Shown piece after piece: positions 39,498 through 52,479 of a stretch of 64,000 bases of DNA. Position numbers and translations under genes: made by a program. The notes under the pieces were generated by a model that saw only the letters and a program-made list of their open reading frames with translations, was not told where the DNA came from and did not search any database. This DNA comes from Engraulis encrasicolus (Eukaryota > Chordata > Actinopteri > Clupeiformes > Engraulidae): contig NC_085857.1 in the NCBI RefSeq assembly GCF_034702125.1, positions 53,185,546 through 53,249,545 of the forward strand, in the 5' to 3' direction. Within the stretch, counting starts at the first letter, position 1, and every line of letters begins with the position of its first letter.

Positions 39498-39865
39498 TTA
39501 AAGGGACACTGTGTGAGATTTTTAGTTGTTTATTTCCAGAATTCATGCTGCCCATTCACTAATGTTACCTTTTTCATGAATGCTTACCACCAGCATCACA
39601 TTCTATTGTATTCATTATGACTGGAAAAATTGCACTTTTCATACATGAAAAGGGGGATCTTCTCCATGGTCTGCCATTTTGAATTTCCAAAAATAGCCAT
39701 TTTTAGCTGCAAAAATGACTGTACTTGGACCATACTAGAAAATATTTGTTTATTAGTTAGTAGACTTTCATGCAAATATCAAATTTGGCAATAGGCAGCC
39801 CAGTTTCAATAAGCAGCATGGTTGTAGTACCTTTTTTGACCATTTCCGGCACAGTGTCTCTTTAA
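39498..39865 (+). mobile_element. MITE B copy 3 (TTAA-flanked)
   Basis: TTAA at 39498-39501 and 39862-39865, left end TTAAAGGGACACTGTG, right end CACAGTGTCTCTTTAA. Same orientation as copy 2. Confidence 0.85.
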
Positions 39866-40770
39866 GGGGGGTTTCACGGTGGGCGCAGCCACCAAACACC
39901 TGCTCACCCGCAAGTAACGTGGCCAAAGCGGGCAGAAAGACACGTAGACAGATCACCTGCCATGCAGGGGAGCAGAGCAACACCAAACCAGGTGATTGTG
40001 CTATGGCACTGCAGCGGGACAAACTTAACAGAAAATCACACAGGCAACAACACAGAAGGACAAAGAAAGAAAAAGGAAACTAAACAAAAACTTCTCGCTG
40101 CCAAACAGCAGCTGGGCCCGGGCACACGCCGAGTTGTCCTCTTCCTGGAGACTGCCAACAAACACAAAGAAAGCTACTGTCATTTACTTTGCCATGGAGT
40201 AAGACATTAGGCCTACTGATGGTGCACGTGGAGGATACCGACCTTAGGATGCACGCGCAACTGGCACGCACTAGCCTTGGAGAGCCATCACGTCACACGT
40301 CACGACGGTGATCCACGACCACGGGCAGGCTTACCCAACAGAGGCGTTTCCAAATTAGAACTACACCATGGCAATAAACATGCATTATTGGTGTGGATTA
40401 AACCACTGCTTACCATGGTCTGAAACACGGAGCGCTTTTTCCAGCTTATCAGCACAATACCAACATTGATTAGGAATGCTTAGTTAAGGTTAGGCGATCA
40501 CGTTTACGCTGCCTCCAGAGAACAGAGCCCGAGCCCACGCCAAAGAGTATAGACTGGCTTTGAGCGGAAGACGTCAGCCAGGAAACAGCGCCCTGGCCAG
40601 GTATAACGCCCGCCTCCGCTGCCAATCAAACGGGCACAGACGTGCATCGCAGGTGCGCCCTGTTACACTTGGAAGCGACTGGACTTCTTCTTGGGGCGTG
40701 AAAATACATTCAGCTCCTCAATTTGAACTCGGAGAGCCAAAGAGTGCATAATTTAAAAGAACTAGTTATT
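39866..40770. other. Intergenic DNA, no recognised gene
   Basis: Short frames on both strands without family resemblance. Confidence 0.4.
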
Positions 40771-40935
40771 AGCCCTGACTTGGCCAAACGGTATGCCACT
40801 CGTCTACCATGCAGCTGACCCGGGTTCGATTCCCAGCCCGGGTCCTTTGCCGGCCCTTCCCCGTCTCTCGCTTCCTGTCACCACCTTCACTATCTTATCA
40901 TAAATGAAAATAAAAACAGCAAAAAATATCTTTAA
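40771..40935 (+). mobile_element. tRNA-derived SINE, family 2
   Basis: Head TTGGCCAAACGGTATGCCAC (box A region) and GGTTCGATTCC at 40823-40833 (perfect box B), flanked by CCCGG and CCGGG arms; then a CTTCCTGTCACC body and an A-rich end. An isolated tRNA gene is unlikely because cloverleaf stems other than the T arm do not pair. Confidence 0.8.
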
Positions 40936-41214
40936 AAAAGAAAAGATTTATTTGCGTTTCAAGGGGAAAACACATTTGTTAGCTAAAGTAACCCTCGCTA
41001 TACACATATCGAAAGCTGAGATTCTCGGCTTTTGAACAAGCCCTGACATGTGTCTGTAGGTCTAAGGCAAAATATTCGGTGGCTGTTCAAAAAATGTCAA
41101 AAATTGATGAAACTGGCTGGAAGTCAAGCATTAAAATTGCAAACAATACCTGGGATCCAATGTGTTAAAGCCTGGGGATTTTGAATGAGTTAAATACCCT
41201 TATGAAACCTACAT

Positions 41215-41760
41215 AAGCCTAATGAGAACTTTATGTATGGAATAGCGGACACCTCGAAGGCCGCTATTCCGCTTATCACCCGGTTACCAGCATTTAAATA
41301 TTAATTTATTAATATGTTGATGTAAGGCTTCGTGAGAAAGTAGATTCACCACTGCGCTTTGTACGTTGCCATGGGCACCACTTCCTAATCTAGTGAGACG
41401 CGCCTCTATCGGAGGCATGTAAGGACGCGCGCAGAATGTTGGTGACTTGACAACCAAATGCGATAGAATTGACGACTGGGTTTTTGACTTGACAACCAGA
41501 TGCGATAGAACTAACGACGCGGTCTTGACTAGACAACCAGATGCGATAGAACTAGTAACGGCACTTCGCCAGAAAGTTAGAGAAGAAGCAACTTGGACGC
41601 CCGCACGCCCGCATGACATCATAGGTGTCCTGCTACCGGGGAATAAAGGACACCTGCTCAGCCAATCAGAAGACGTTGCGTCTGCTCACTGGGTGATAAG
41701 TGTGTTTTATATAGGGGCACGCAGTAAACAAATCAGAACACAATGGTCACATGAGAAGTC
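41215..41760. repeat. Palindromic repeat with a three-copy internal tandem array
   Basis: CCGCTATTCCGCTTATCACCC near 41262 and CACTGGGTGATAAG near 41688 may be its ends. Inside, 41440-41560 holds three units of about 38 bp containing TGACAACCAGATGCGATAG. Confidence 0.55.
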
Positions 41761-42095
41761 CAGTGAAAAAGACCTTGCATCCTTGCATGAAATAGACTTT
41801 GCAACTGTGCAGAGTTCTACTTATTAATATCAACCATTTCGTTTTATCAGCAAACCTGAGGAGGATTTTACTGATCAAAGGGATAGTGAGGAACCGACTG
41901 CTATGGTACTTTGTAATTCATTACCTTCAACATTGGTACTTTTGTTGCTTGAAGCAGTTGGTATCTCGAGCTTGTAAACTGATGATCAGCTGTTCGGTAG
42001 CTCAGCTTGATGGACAATCCCAGAGGAAATGCCACATAGTGGTCTGCATGCTCAATTGCGAAAAGGACCTAAACTCAATGGGGAGCCCATATCAT
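41761..42095. other. Intergenic DNA, no recognised feature
   Basis: Short frames only. Confidence 0.4.
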
Positions 42096-42416
42096 GGGCA
42101 GTCATGATAAGCGGTTAGGACATCAGACTTGTAGCCCAAAGGTTGTCGGTTCGACTCCCGACCCACCAGGTTGGTTGGGGGAATAGTTAGCCAGCGCTTT
42201 CCCCCATCCTCCTACTTGACTGAGGTACCCTGAGCATAGTGCCGTCCCGCTGCACTGCTCCCTTTCTGCCCCCTTGCACAGGTGAGGCATGAATGCAATT
42301 TTGTTGTGTGCAATGTTCCCTTATACGCTGTGGAGTGCTGTGTCACAATGACAATGGGAGTTGAAGTTTCCCAGTTGGGGCTTCCATATTGACATGACAC
42401 TGTGTGAAAAAAAAAC
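42096..42416 (+). mobile_element. tRNA-derived SINE, family 1, with intact box B
   Basis: Head GGCAGTCATGATAAGCGG, box B GGTTCGACTCC at 42148-42158, body as in 6950-7256, A-rich end at 42407-42415. It lies about 220 bp before the B30.2 exon. Confidence 0.85.
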
Positions 42417-42552
42417 AATGATGGATTTTTTACTCGCTATTTGCGATTTGCAGGTGCCCTATGCGCTTCACCTAATATACAGTGTATATAACGTAATATA
42501 TACAGTACATTACTGGGGCCATCAGATTTCAGGGGGGTCCAAAGTCCGGCTC

Positions 42553-42602
42553 AGTGTGTGTGTGTGTGTGCGTGTGTGCGTGTGTGTGTGCTTGTGTGCG
42601 AG
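42553..42602. repeat. Short TG/TGCG microsatellite
   Basis: TGTGTGTG with CGTG and CTTG interruptions directly before the B30.2 exon's pyrimidine tract. Confidence 0.85.
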
Positions 42603-42634
42603 TTCTGTCTGACATGTTCTCCTCTCGTCTGCAG

Positions 42635-43173
42635 ATGCCTGTGATGTCACACTGGACCCAGGCACAGCAAGCAGATATCTCTCTCTTTCTGAGGGGAACA
42701 GGAAGGTGACAAATGAGGGTAAGGATCAGCGGTATCCTGACCACGAAGACAGATTTGAAATCTGGCATCAGGTGTTGTGTAGAGAGGGTCTGTCTGGACG
42801 CTGCTACTGGGAGGCTGAGTGGAGTGGGGATGATGGGGCTGGTATAGCTGTGGCCTATAAAAGCATCCAGAGGAAAGGGGATGGTGATAATGTCATAATG
42901 GGATGGAATGCCAAGTCCTGGTCACTCTCCTGCTCTACTGGCAGTTGCGCTGTCTACCACAATAATAAACGCACTGCCATACCTGCCACCTCTTCCCGCT
43001 CCAGAAGAGTAGGAGTGTACCTGGACTGGCTGGCCGGCACTCTGTCCTTTTACAGCGTCTCCTCTGGCACACTCACACACCTGCACACGTTCCACTGCAC
43101 CTTCACTGAGCCCCTCTATCCTGGGTTTACAGTTTGGGGGGGCTCCTCAGTGTCCCTGTGCCAGATCACATGA
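42635..43173 (+). CDS. PRY-SPRY (B30.2) terminal exon
   Basis: Pyrimidine tract and acceptor TCGTCTGCAG, then two nucleotides and 178 codons to TGA at 43171-43173. The PRY part reads ACDVTLDPGTASRYLSLSEGNRKV; SPRY follows with FEIWHQVLCREGLSGRCYWEAEW, NAKSWSLSCS, RRVGVYLDWLAGTLSFY and EPLYPGFTVW. This is the usual last exon of fish NLRC3-like and TRIM-like genes, a surface for protein binding. It needs an upstream exon ending with one extra nucleotide. NLR-A's possible donor ends with two, so direct splicing from NLR-A would be out of frame. No 5' partner exon is found between 38345 and 42630. It may be the tail of a gene with remote exons, or an orphan exon; the frame is intact. Confidence 0.85.
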
Positions 43174-43199
43174 CCTCCTCGTGCTAACGCACCACATAT

Positions 43200-44309
<1,110 letters not shown>

Positions 44310-44315
44310 AATAAA
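44310..44315 (+). promoter_or_regulatory. Possible polyadenylation signal
   Basis: AATAAA in AT-rich DNA about 1.1 kb after the B30.2 stop. Use by that exon is unproven. Confidence 0.25.
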
Positions 44316-44642
44316 GTGTATTGTAATTACGTATGTCAATGTAAATTAAATGGATTTGTAATTTTATGAGTACGACTGTAAATTAAGAGTATTGTAAATA
44401 AAATAAAATAAGTTTTCCATATGTAATCTGTAGGCCTAAGTGTACTGTAAATGGAAGCTAATCATTCATTTAAGATGCAGATAATTAAATGCTTGAATAA
44501 ATGTGTAGGCTAAGTGTAATGTGAGAATTTGTTAATAAAAGCCCATGATTTAATTTGATGGTATTGGTTTTCTTCTGAAAGCAACATCTGTAGGTTGCTA
44601 GATGGGATGCTGATGAAACCACCTCATCTTCATCTCTCAACT

Positions 44643-44755
<113 letters not shown>

Positions 44756-45055
44756 TAATGTACATGCTAGATTTGGCAGCAGCACCTGCCAGGGGGCCCC
44801 AGTAGGCCAAAGGGAGAAAAATCAACAAAACTGGAGAATTAGACAAAGGTGCGGTGTTGATAACGTAGTGTGCCATGTCAGATAGAGTTTTAAAACTTGT
44901 CAATACTCCTCTTGGTTTGGAATTATGACGCCGTCTATGTAATTTTGTTTTTTGAAAATTGCCTTCCTTGGGGGCCAACCTGTAGCCTAGGGGCCCCCGT
45001 CCTTCTTATTGTAATCTGGCCCTGCAGGTATGAGATGTGCCGTAAAACCACTTTA

Positions 45056-45669
45056 CAGTTTTTCTCAATTGGTTTTGTACATTTCTCACAACAGAATAAT
45101 GATTCTCAAAAGTCTTTGTTCAATTGTGACTTCCTGGTGTTACCTGTGCACATGGTCAAATCAGTTTCTCATTGTTTTCGGCATATAGCAAATGCTCTCG
45201 TCCACCATGCCATGGCTATGTACAATTCTCAGTGATTTCGTACATTATCAATTGCTTTTGTCATATCACTCAAAAAGCTTTGTCACTGAATGCATGAAAC
45301 TTCTCAATCTTGTCTGATCAATGTAATATAAAGCCGAATTTACAACATTTACCATCCAATCTAAACAACATTTCAGTTCAGAAAAGATCCTCAAAAGTGT
45401 ACTATTCAATTGACAACATGAGAAATTGATTTGACTAGCTTGTCCATACACTATGACACAATGACTAACCATTCTGCTGGCGCTGATACGTTCATTGACA
45501 CAAAAAACTTGATTTTGAAAGACAAATAAGGGTTTTGAGCAAGAGACTCGGTTTTGCAGGTTATCCACGGTGTTTTGCCATTTGTTAAAGCTGTTTTGAG
45601 AATTAATATTATGTTTTGCAAATTGCGAGAGAGATTCGAGAAATGTACAAAACCAATTGAGAAATACTG
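45056..45669. mobile_element. Tc1/mariner-like MITE with TA flanks
   Basis: Ends CAGTTTTTCTCAATTGG and, reversed, CAGTATTTCTCAATTGG, continuing as TTTTGTACATTTCTC on both sides, one mismatch in about 33 bp. TA at 45054-45055 and 45670-45671. No transposase frame. TA duplication and CAGT end point to the Tc1/mariner group. Confidence 0.8.
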
Positions 45670-45896
45670 TAACTACATCTCTCTATAGTTAGAATGCCAC
45701 CATTCTACACCGTGCACTTTTAATCTCCATTATCTAGATAACGAGTGTACTGTTAAATGTGTGTTATTGCCTTTGCCAAGTTGAACTGCATGAATGAGTG
45801 CGAGTGTGAGTTCAACAATATTTATATTGCAGGAGTCCAGTAACCACGATGAGGAGTTGTATCCAAAGCAACACTGTATAGGCTGCAGCTACGCAG

Positions 45897-45980
45897 CTAC
45901 TCTCTCTCTCCCTCTCTCTCTCTCTCCCTCCCTCCCTCTCTCTCTCTCTCTCTCTCTCCCCCTTCCTCTCTCTCTCGCTC

Positions 45981-46012
<32 letters not shown>

Positions 46013-46066
46013 CCCCCTCCTCTCTCTCTCGCTCCCTTTCTCTCTCTCTCTCTCTGTCTCTCTCAC

Positions 46067-46100
<34 letters not shown>
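45897..46100. repeat. CT-rich array ending in CA
   Basis: CTCTCC-type low-complexity DNA with a duplicated CTCTCTCGCTCCCTTTC block, then a short CA run. Confidence 0.9.
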
Positions 46101-46474
46101 TCAGTTTGAAAGCAGATCCCATGTCATGGAAAGGGCTGAAAGTGACTCTGCTGGATCCAGTGAACGTATCCCATCGACAGTATGGGAATCATCACTTGCT
46201 GCACACCTGCCATTGGCCACCGGGTGGCAGAAGAGAGCAAACTGTTGAGAGCAGTGATGCTCCAAGTGTGGACTAGTGTCTGAGTCCCTGTGGCAACCCC
46301 ATGTGAGACACGCATGCGCACATCATCTAACCCCTACACGACTAGTGTCCGAGTCCCGAGTGCCTTCACTGTTGCACGCCACTCTCCAGCAGGAATACTG
46401 TGCAGTTTCCAGGATGGCCACTAGGGGCTCTCATCAGCCCACTCCACACTGGCAGGCCTTTACGGCTGTGTATT

Positions 46475-48183
46475 CAATAGCTATGTCTCAAATGACACAC
46501 TTTTGTCAGTGCACTGACAGTCAGTGCACATTGCACACAGTGCACTGAGGTCTTTAGTGCATAGTGTTGTGGAAAGATTTGAGCACTATGCACTGTGCCC
46601 TCGCTGGAAGTGACGACTGAGCATGGCATTAGCTCGCCAAAATAATAGTAATAGTAATAATAATGCAGTGTCCATGGCTGTGTCTCAAATGCCGCACTTG
46701 TCCACTTCGGGCACTGTTTTTCAGTGCCTAGGGCGCTCTCGCTGAAAATTTCACTTGAGCCAGTGCACTGAAAGTGTCAGGATGATCCCCTAAGGGCCAA
46801 AACATACCAAGGCGGAACGGAACGGTCGCAGGACGGACGCGGTCTTTCTGCTTAGTTTTGGCCGGCGTGCTTTTCTCTGCCTTGCACACTGACAGCGTCG
46901 GCGTGCGCGGCCAGTCCTGTTCACTTTGCCATTCATTTGAATGAGACTACCGCCGACGTCCGACTACCGCCGGTTGGTGTGTAAGGACAGATAGGTTTCA
47001 ATGTATTTTCATTGACGCCGGTAAAAACCGCGGCCGTTCCGCGCCGCTTTACCGCCTTGGTGTGTCAGACCCCTAACAATGGCGGAAAAATGCAGTGCTT
47101 GAATGATGGACACTGCACGCACTAAACGGCGGCCATGTTGACAATGACAGGGAGGAAATGTGGCATTCAGTTCAGTAGAAGGTTTGGTCAACAGTCTCCT
47201 AATTCTGTAAGTAATGATGATGGGACACCAACCTTTTCATGCCAACCAAAGTATTGTATGTGTGATTGTTGTTCTTTGGGGTGAAGGAATGGAAATACAG
47301 TTCTTCAGTAACGCGGAAGCATGTAGTAGATTGTAGTCTTTCACGTTAGCATTTAAGGACTTCCTGGTTCGTATCGGCTTCCGGCCTCCATAGGGAATGA
47401 ATAGGGGCTAGTTTCAAATAAGCTCCGAGTGCAAGCACGCGCTTAGCGAACCCCCGCAAACTGTCGAGGGTGTTAAAAATAGGCTGTAGGTATGACATGG
47501 TTGATCATTTTGTGTCAAACTTCGACATAAATACGATGTTGCGTCCATATGCTAAACCCGGAAACTTTTGGCGACTACAGAAGCGGCGCCTGTATCTAAC
47601 GTCATGTACGTGCGGAAGGTTGTACCCATGGCAACCAAAGGAAAGTATGTAGTTCGGAAGTTTTAATGATCAGAAAGGGGTTAGCAATATTGAATTATAA
47701 TCGTCATGATTTAACATGTGAATACACCAACATGATGATACGATCCGTTCCACTAATGAGAAAGGGATGCGGGGACACGCTAATGTTCGTTGTTGGCGTG
47801 CAACTTATATTTTTGCCACACCTGAATCTCTATGGCGTTTTGCAATGTAAAAAATCGCCATGGAACCGGTAGTCCAAACGCCGCATACAAGTTGACGTCA
47901 ACGCTGAAGAGCTCTATACAAGCACCAGGCGCTGTGCATTGTAAACAGTAGCCAACTCATATTTTGGTGAGCTAATGCCATGCTCAGCTGTCACGTCCAG
48001 CCAGGGCACAGTGCATAGTGCTCAATTTTTTCCACGACACTATGCACATCATTCAAGCATTGTTAGGGGATCATCCTGGCACTTTCAGTGCACTGGCTCA
48101 ACTGAAATTTTCAGCGTGAGCGCAGTAGGCACTGAAAAACAGTGCCCGAAGTGCACAAGTGCGGCATTTGAGACACAGCCATG
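46475..48183. mobile_element. Inverted pair of GTGTCTCAAATG elements
   Basis: GGCTGTGTCTCAAATGCCGC starts at about 46676 and its reverse complement ends at 48183. The arms agree over about 120 bp to GATCCCCTAAC. A further related block lies at 46482-46660 and, inverted, at 47957-48050 (TGAGCATGGCATTAGCTC in both). The middle, 47080-47955, is unassigned. Confidence 0.65.
46794..47073. mobile_element. PIF/Harbinger-like MITE nested in the inverted pair
   Basis: Ends GGGCCAAAACATACCAAGGC and, reversed, GGGGTCTGACACACCAAGGC. TAA flanks both sides (46791-46793 and 47074-47076). The opposite arm near 48063 reads CCCCTAACAATG without it, an empty site. Confidence 0.75.
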
Positions 48184-48228
48184 ACTTGAATGTAGCAGCT
48201 ACTGAAAAGTGGCCTAAATGGACGTACT

Positions 48229-48623
48229 TTAAAGGAACAGTCCACCCATTTTTGATTTTCACATATTTGCAGTATTTCCAAGCATTATTCATGAACATGC
48301 ATATCATTTTCTTCTCAGTGTTTTCAGTACTTAGATTTATTGGATCAGAATTATTTGCATAGCTTAGCATAATCACTGGAAGTGGATGGGGGCAATAACT
48401 TCAAGCCACAAGTGATCACAGGACGGAATTTAATAGCTGTTTAAAGTAGTTTATAAGGATGTTTGAGGATGTTTTGTCTGTCCCCATAGACTTGCATATG
48501 CTTAATTTGGCTATACCGTTTAACTAGGCAATGCAAACACAACAATGATATGCACATTCATGAATAATGCATGGAAATACTGCAAATATGTGAAAATCAA
48601 AAAAGGGTGGACTGTTCCTTTAA
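48229..48623. mobile_element. TTAA-flanked MITE with about 80-bp inverted repeats
   Basis: TTAAAGGAACAGTCCACCC at the left and the same reversed at the right; arms stay alike through CATATTTGCAGTATTTCC and ATTATTCATGAA. TTAA at both ends. Confidence 0.8.
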
Positions 48624-49237
48624 CCCCTTAAGACACGGCATTATAAATTAGCTGTTACCAGAATGGCAATGACCAAGTCGTAATGTATTACTAAAGGCCC
48701 CGTGCACTGTCATAGTAGTGTAGTGCTATAGTAGTTAACTTTCAATGTCTATTACAGCGTGCCACAGGAGGTACGGCGTGCATTAAGGGGTTAAGTAGTT
48801 TTTTAGATACAGGAATCTGAATGTGGGCTCTGGGAGTAGGCTACTCTGCTCAAAACGAGTCAGGGCGGTACCTGACATTTTTAATGACAAAACTATGAGG
48901 AGTTGGGAACTATAATGTTGCAATTTTCCTATTGGAACATGTGTGAACATCCGTGATTTTTTTCAGCCAAATCTGAGATGGTAGTGCTGGGATCGGTGAT
49001 TTGGCATGGAATGACCCTAACAATTAAGTAAGGGTTAGGCGAGAAGGTCGCTACCGTGGAATAGCAGCACGACAGAGAGAATCTTAAGACCCCGATGCGG
49101 AGCGGAGGGGTCTTGTTCTCTCTGAAGTGCTGCTATTCCACAAAGCGACCGACTCGCCGAACGTTAACCCGCTTATTATATGGATATACTTAAATGATTC
49201 ACACATGGCGGGGACATTTATTTAGGCATTTTTAATG

Positions 49238-50080
49238 TTAAAGTGGTAGTTCGCTATTTTAGACATTAAGCCCTGTTTGTGTGACTTCTGGGGTGAAGTA
49301 GAGATGTTCTCATCACAATTTTGACATTTGGTGCTGAACGGAGCATTTGGGTATCCAAGACTGCAGCCCCCCCACCTTTACATTGACTCCAATAGAGCAC
49401 TCAAGCAATCGATTATAAAATGGCATTAAACTTTTGTTTGAGAAGACATGGAACTCACCGTGTGGTCAGTGGTAGACAGCAATAAATTGACCCGAAAATT
49501 GCAGCGAAATATGCCTTCTAACTGTTGTTTAGCATTTGGCGGACCTATTTTTCCCCAGACGCCGTTGAATAGCAGTAGACATCCAGCCAGTAGGTAGCAA
49601 TAGTGTGTTGTTTAAGTAGACATCAAGGAGCGAGGTAGAACGGCTATCTTTGAGCGGGACTGGCTACAAAAACTACAGCTTGCATACAAACCATAGATAG
49701 TAACGTAAACAAACGCACCCCCATTTCCGGTCGCGCGGAGTAATACTAGTCAAACCAATACAATCAATGAAGACGGACAATAATGAATATATCTTCTCTG
49801 GAAGCGTATTTCGCGGTGATTTTCGAGCCAACGTATTGCTGCCCACCTCTGACCACTCGGTGATTTTCATGTCTCTGCAAACGAAAGTTTAATGCCATTT
49901 TATGATCGATTGCTTGAGTGCTTCATTGGAGTCAATGTAAAGGTGGGGGGGCTGCAGTCTTGAATACCCAAATGCTCCGTTCAGCACCAAATGTCAAAAT
50001 TGTGATGAGAACATCTCTACTTCACCCCAGAAGTCACACAAACAGGGCTTAATGTCTAAAATAGCGAACTACCACTTTAA
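49238..50080. mobile_element. Large TTAA-flanked foldback element
   Basis: Ends TTAAAGTGGTAGTTCGC; arms of about 260 bp are near-exact inverted repeats. Copy 2 of repeat X at 53385-53388 has a single TTAA here (AATGTTAAGTTTATTA), which proves the insertion and its 4-bp duplication. Confidence 0.9.
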
Positions 50081-50192
50081 GTTTATTATAGTTTTTCATG
50101 TCAAAAGATTGTTGCTGCGCAAAATAAAACAGTGCCGTTGTGGAACACCGCTAGGCAACAGCTAGGTAGCCAGGACAACAGGTGTTGTCTAT

Positions 50193-52286
50193 TAGAGCAT
50201 GGCAACCCGACCGAAGCCCGACGGGCCTGGTCGGAACCCGACGGGCCGGGCCGGACTCGGACAACAAAAATAGAATATCTGTCGGACTCGGGTCGGGCTC
50301 GGGCTTGAAGCAAACAGACATTGTGAAAATTGTAAGCAACCAGAGGAAACGTTTCAGTTCATGCAAACGGCAGTTTTGTGATTAAAAAATAAGTAATTGA
50401 ATATGCATAAATGAAAATGTTGGTAGGCTACTGTGCCAGTGATTATTATTGGCTGTATGCACGCGCCAGTTACCAGTGGCAACATTTGGACGCCCACTCC
50501 GAGTCAGCCGAGCAGGGATGCCGAGTGAACTTGCTTGCCAAATCAACAGTTGTCAGTGAACGCATGGTCTTTTGCTGTAGGCCTAGTGTAGGCCATGCCT
50601 TCGAGGCTGTCTTGAATGTTGAACATAAAATGACAAAGTTTGTCACTGCATTGTTCGCCAAGGATTAGGCTACATTTCCAGCATGGGGCTAGCAAGGACC
50701 ATAATATGGATAACTAAGAAGACACACACGCTACGTGGAGTGTAAGGTAGGGGCTGAGAGGTTTCCTGTTACTATTTTGTCCGCTGTGACATGTCATGTC
50801 CTTCACGTAGGCTACAGTAGGTTCTTAATTGGTGTCACTTTTACTGTAGGCTACAGTTGTAACTATGTGCGTGCAACCTTTCCTGATTTTATATTGACCG
50901 CATGGACATCAGGGGAGATGGCATTCTCTTGGAGGGCCAAACAGGCTACTGTTCTTCGGGGTTAGCTTATAGCCCTGTTACTCATTGCGCAGCTCGCGAG
51001 ACGCCTGACTTGGCGGCTCGCAAGGTTATAGAAAAAATATTATAGCCCAACACAATCAACAGACCTGCATTTAAAATCTGCCATGCCTACATACATATTC
51101 AATGAACACGTAGCACAGTCATCTGCATCACGCCAAGTAGGCAAGGCTATGGGCACGTCTACATCAAGATCTCTTTTTTTCCATCTGGCTGACCCCATGC
51201 GTCGTTGTTTATTTAGCCTACTGACAAATTTGACTCGGGCAAGCAGCAAGCCACATTTCCCCTCAGAAGTGAGCCGCGAAAATCAATCCCAGATCTTATT
51301 TGAAAATGCATTAGCTGTCATTTTTATGGACGTTTGTTCACATTTTCATTGGTGGCGTTTTGCATTGTTTTAAGAATAGACGGCTTTACATTCTAAATGG
51401 CTGGGGTCGTCTATCAGCAGAGAAAAGAGCGCCGAAACTTAACCTAATTCGGCAAACATCCTTCACAACAACGCCACCACACTCAATGGCGGAGACCAAT
51501 AAATTATCTTGTCCACATCAAACGAGTAATTCCATCATACATTGTGAATGATGCGTGCACGCGCCTGGTGTAACTCTCTCGCGCAGATTGCATTGTTGGT
51601 GACCACATCGCAAATCGCTGTTCATTTTCGCGCCTGGTGTAACTCTCTCGCGCAGATTGCTTGGTGACCACCTCCCAAATCGCTGTTCATTTTCAGTTTA
51701 ACCTGGCGCTGTCAAACGGGCAATGAAGGCAAGCAGAGCGCGAATAAAGCACGCGGAGTCCCGTTGGAATGCTGCAGCAAGTCGGAAACTTAAACTTTCT
51801 CTCTATCTCGCTTTCTCTCTCTCTCTCCGCACGGCATTGATTGACAGCTGATATAACTCAGTGCTGTCGGCGATGTCGCATTTTTATAAATAATAAGTTA
51901 ACAAGACCATCAGGCAACCATCCTTCACAAGCTCAATAACTCGTACACAGAAACATAAGCTGCGCTGTCACGTGTGTGTGTGTGTGTGTGTGTGTGTTTA
52001 TACTTACTATGCGTGTGTAACTAAATTAGGCTACTGCAAATTGCCTCATCCTAACGTCTTTGCCTATCCTGGCTATTTATCACATGCTATTTTCAGTATG
52101 GAGGAGCCCACAAAGAAAATCTTTGCGCTTGCGCACAGGTTCTGTTGTTATTACAGTGGTCTCGGGCTTCGGACGGTTTCGGACACAAACATTTTAATTA
52201 GTCTCGGGCTCGGATCGGGGTCGATCACTTTTCTGTCGGCTGAGGGCCGGGCTCGAACAGAAAAAAACGGCCCGAGCCACACTCTA
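50193..52286. mobile_element. Non-autonomous hAT-like element, 2.1 kb
   Basis: Ends TAGAGCATGGC and, reversed, TAGAGTGTGGC, with GGGCTCGGGC-type subterminal repeats on both sides. TTGTCTAT flanks both ends (50185-50192 and 52287-52294). The empty site is at 53489-53496. The interior has only short frames, so it is likely mobilised by another element's transposase. Its middle matches 2256-2740. Confidence 0.88.
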
Positions 52287-52479
52287 TTGTCTATCACAGC
52301 AGCTGATTAGAGTCTTGTTGAAAAGTCGCTTTAGCAGTGAAAAGTCTTGTTGCCATTGACAGCGGTCTGATATAGACCAACCCGTCCGTTATCGAAAAAT
52401 AACAGACGTGCGAACGTTGGGGAGCCCCATTGAAATGAATGGAGCATTCGACCGATGACGTCACACCATATAATAAGTA

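Noticed and set aside
40771..40860. Possible tRNA gene
   Set aside because: Only the box A and T-arm regions resemble tRNA; other stems fail and a SINE body and A-rich end follow.
42096..42170. Possible tRNA gene at the SINE head
   Set aside because: Box B is good but the head continues into a SINE body shared with 6950-7256.
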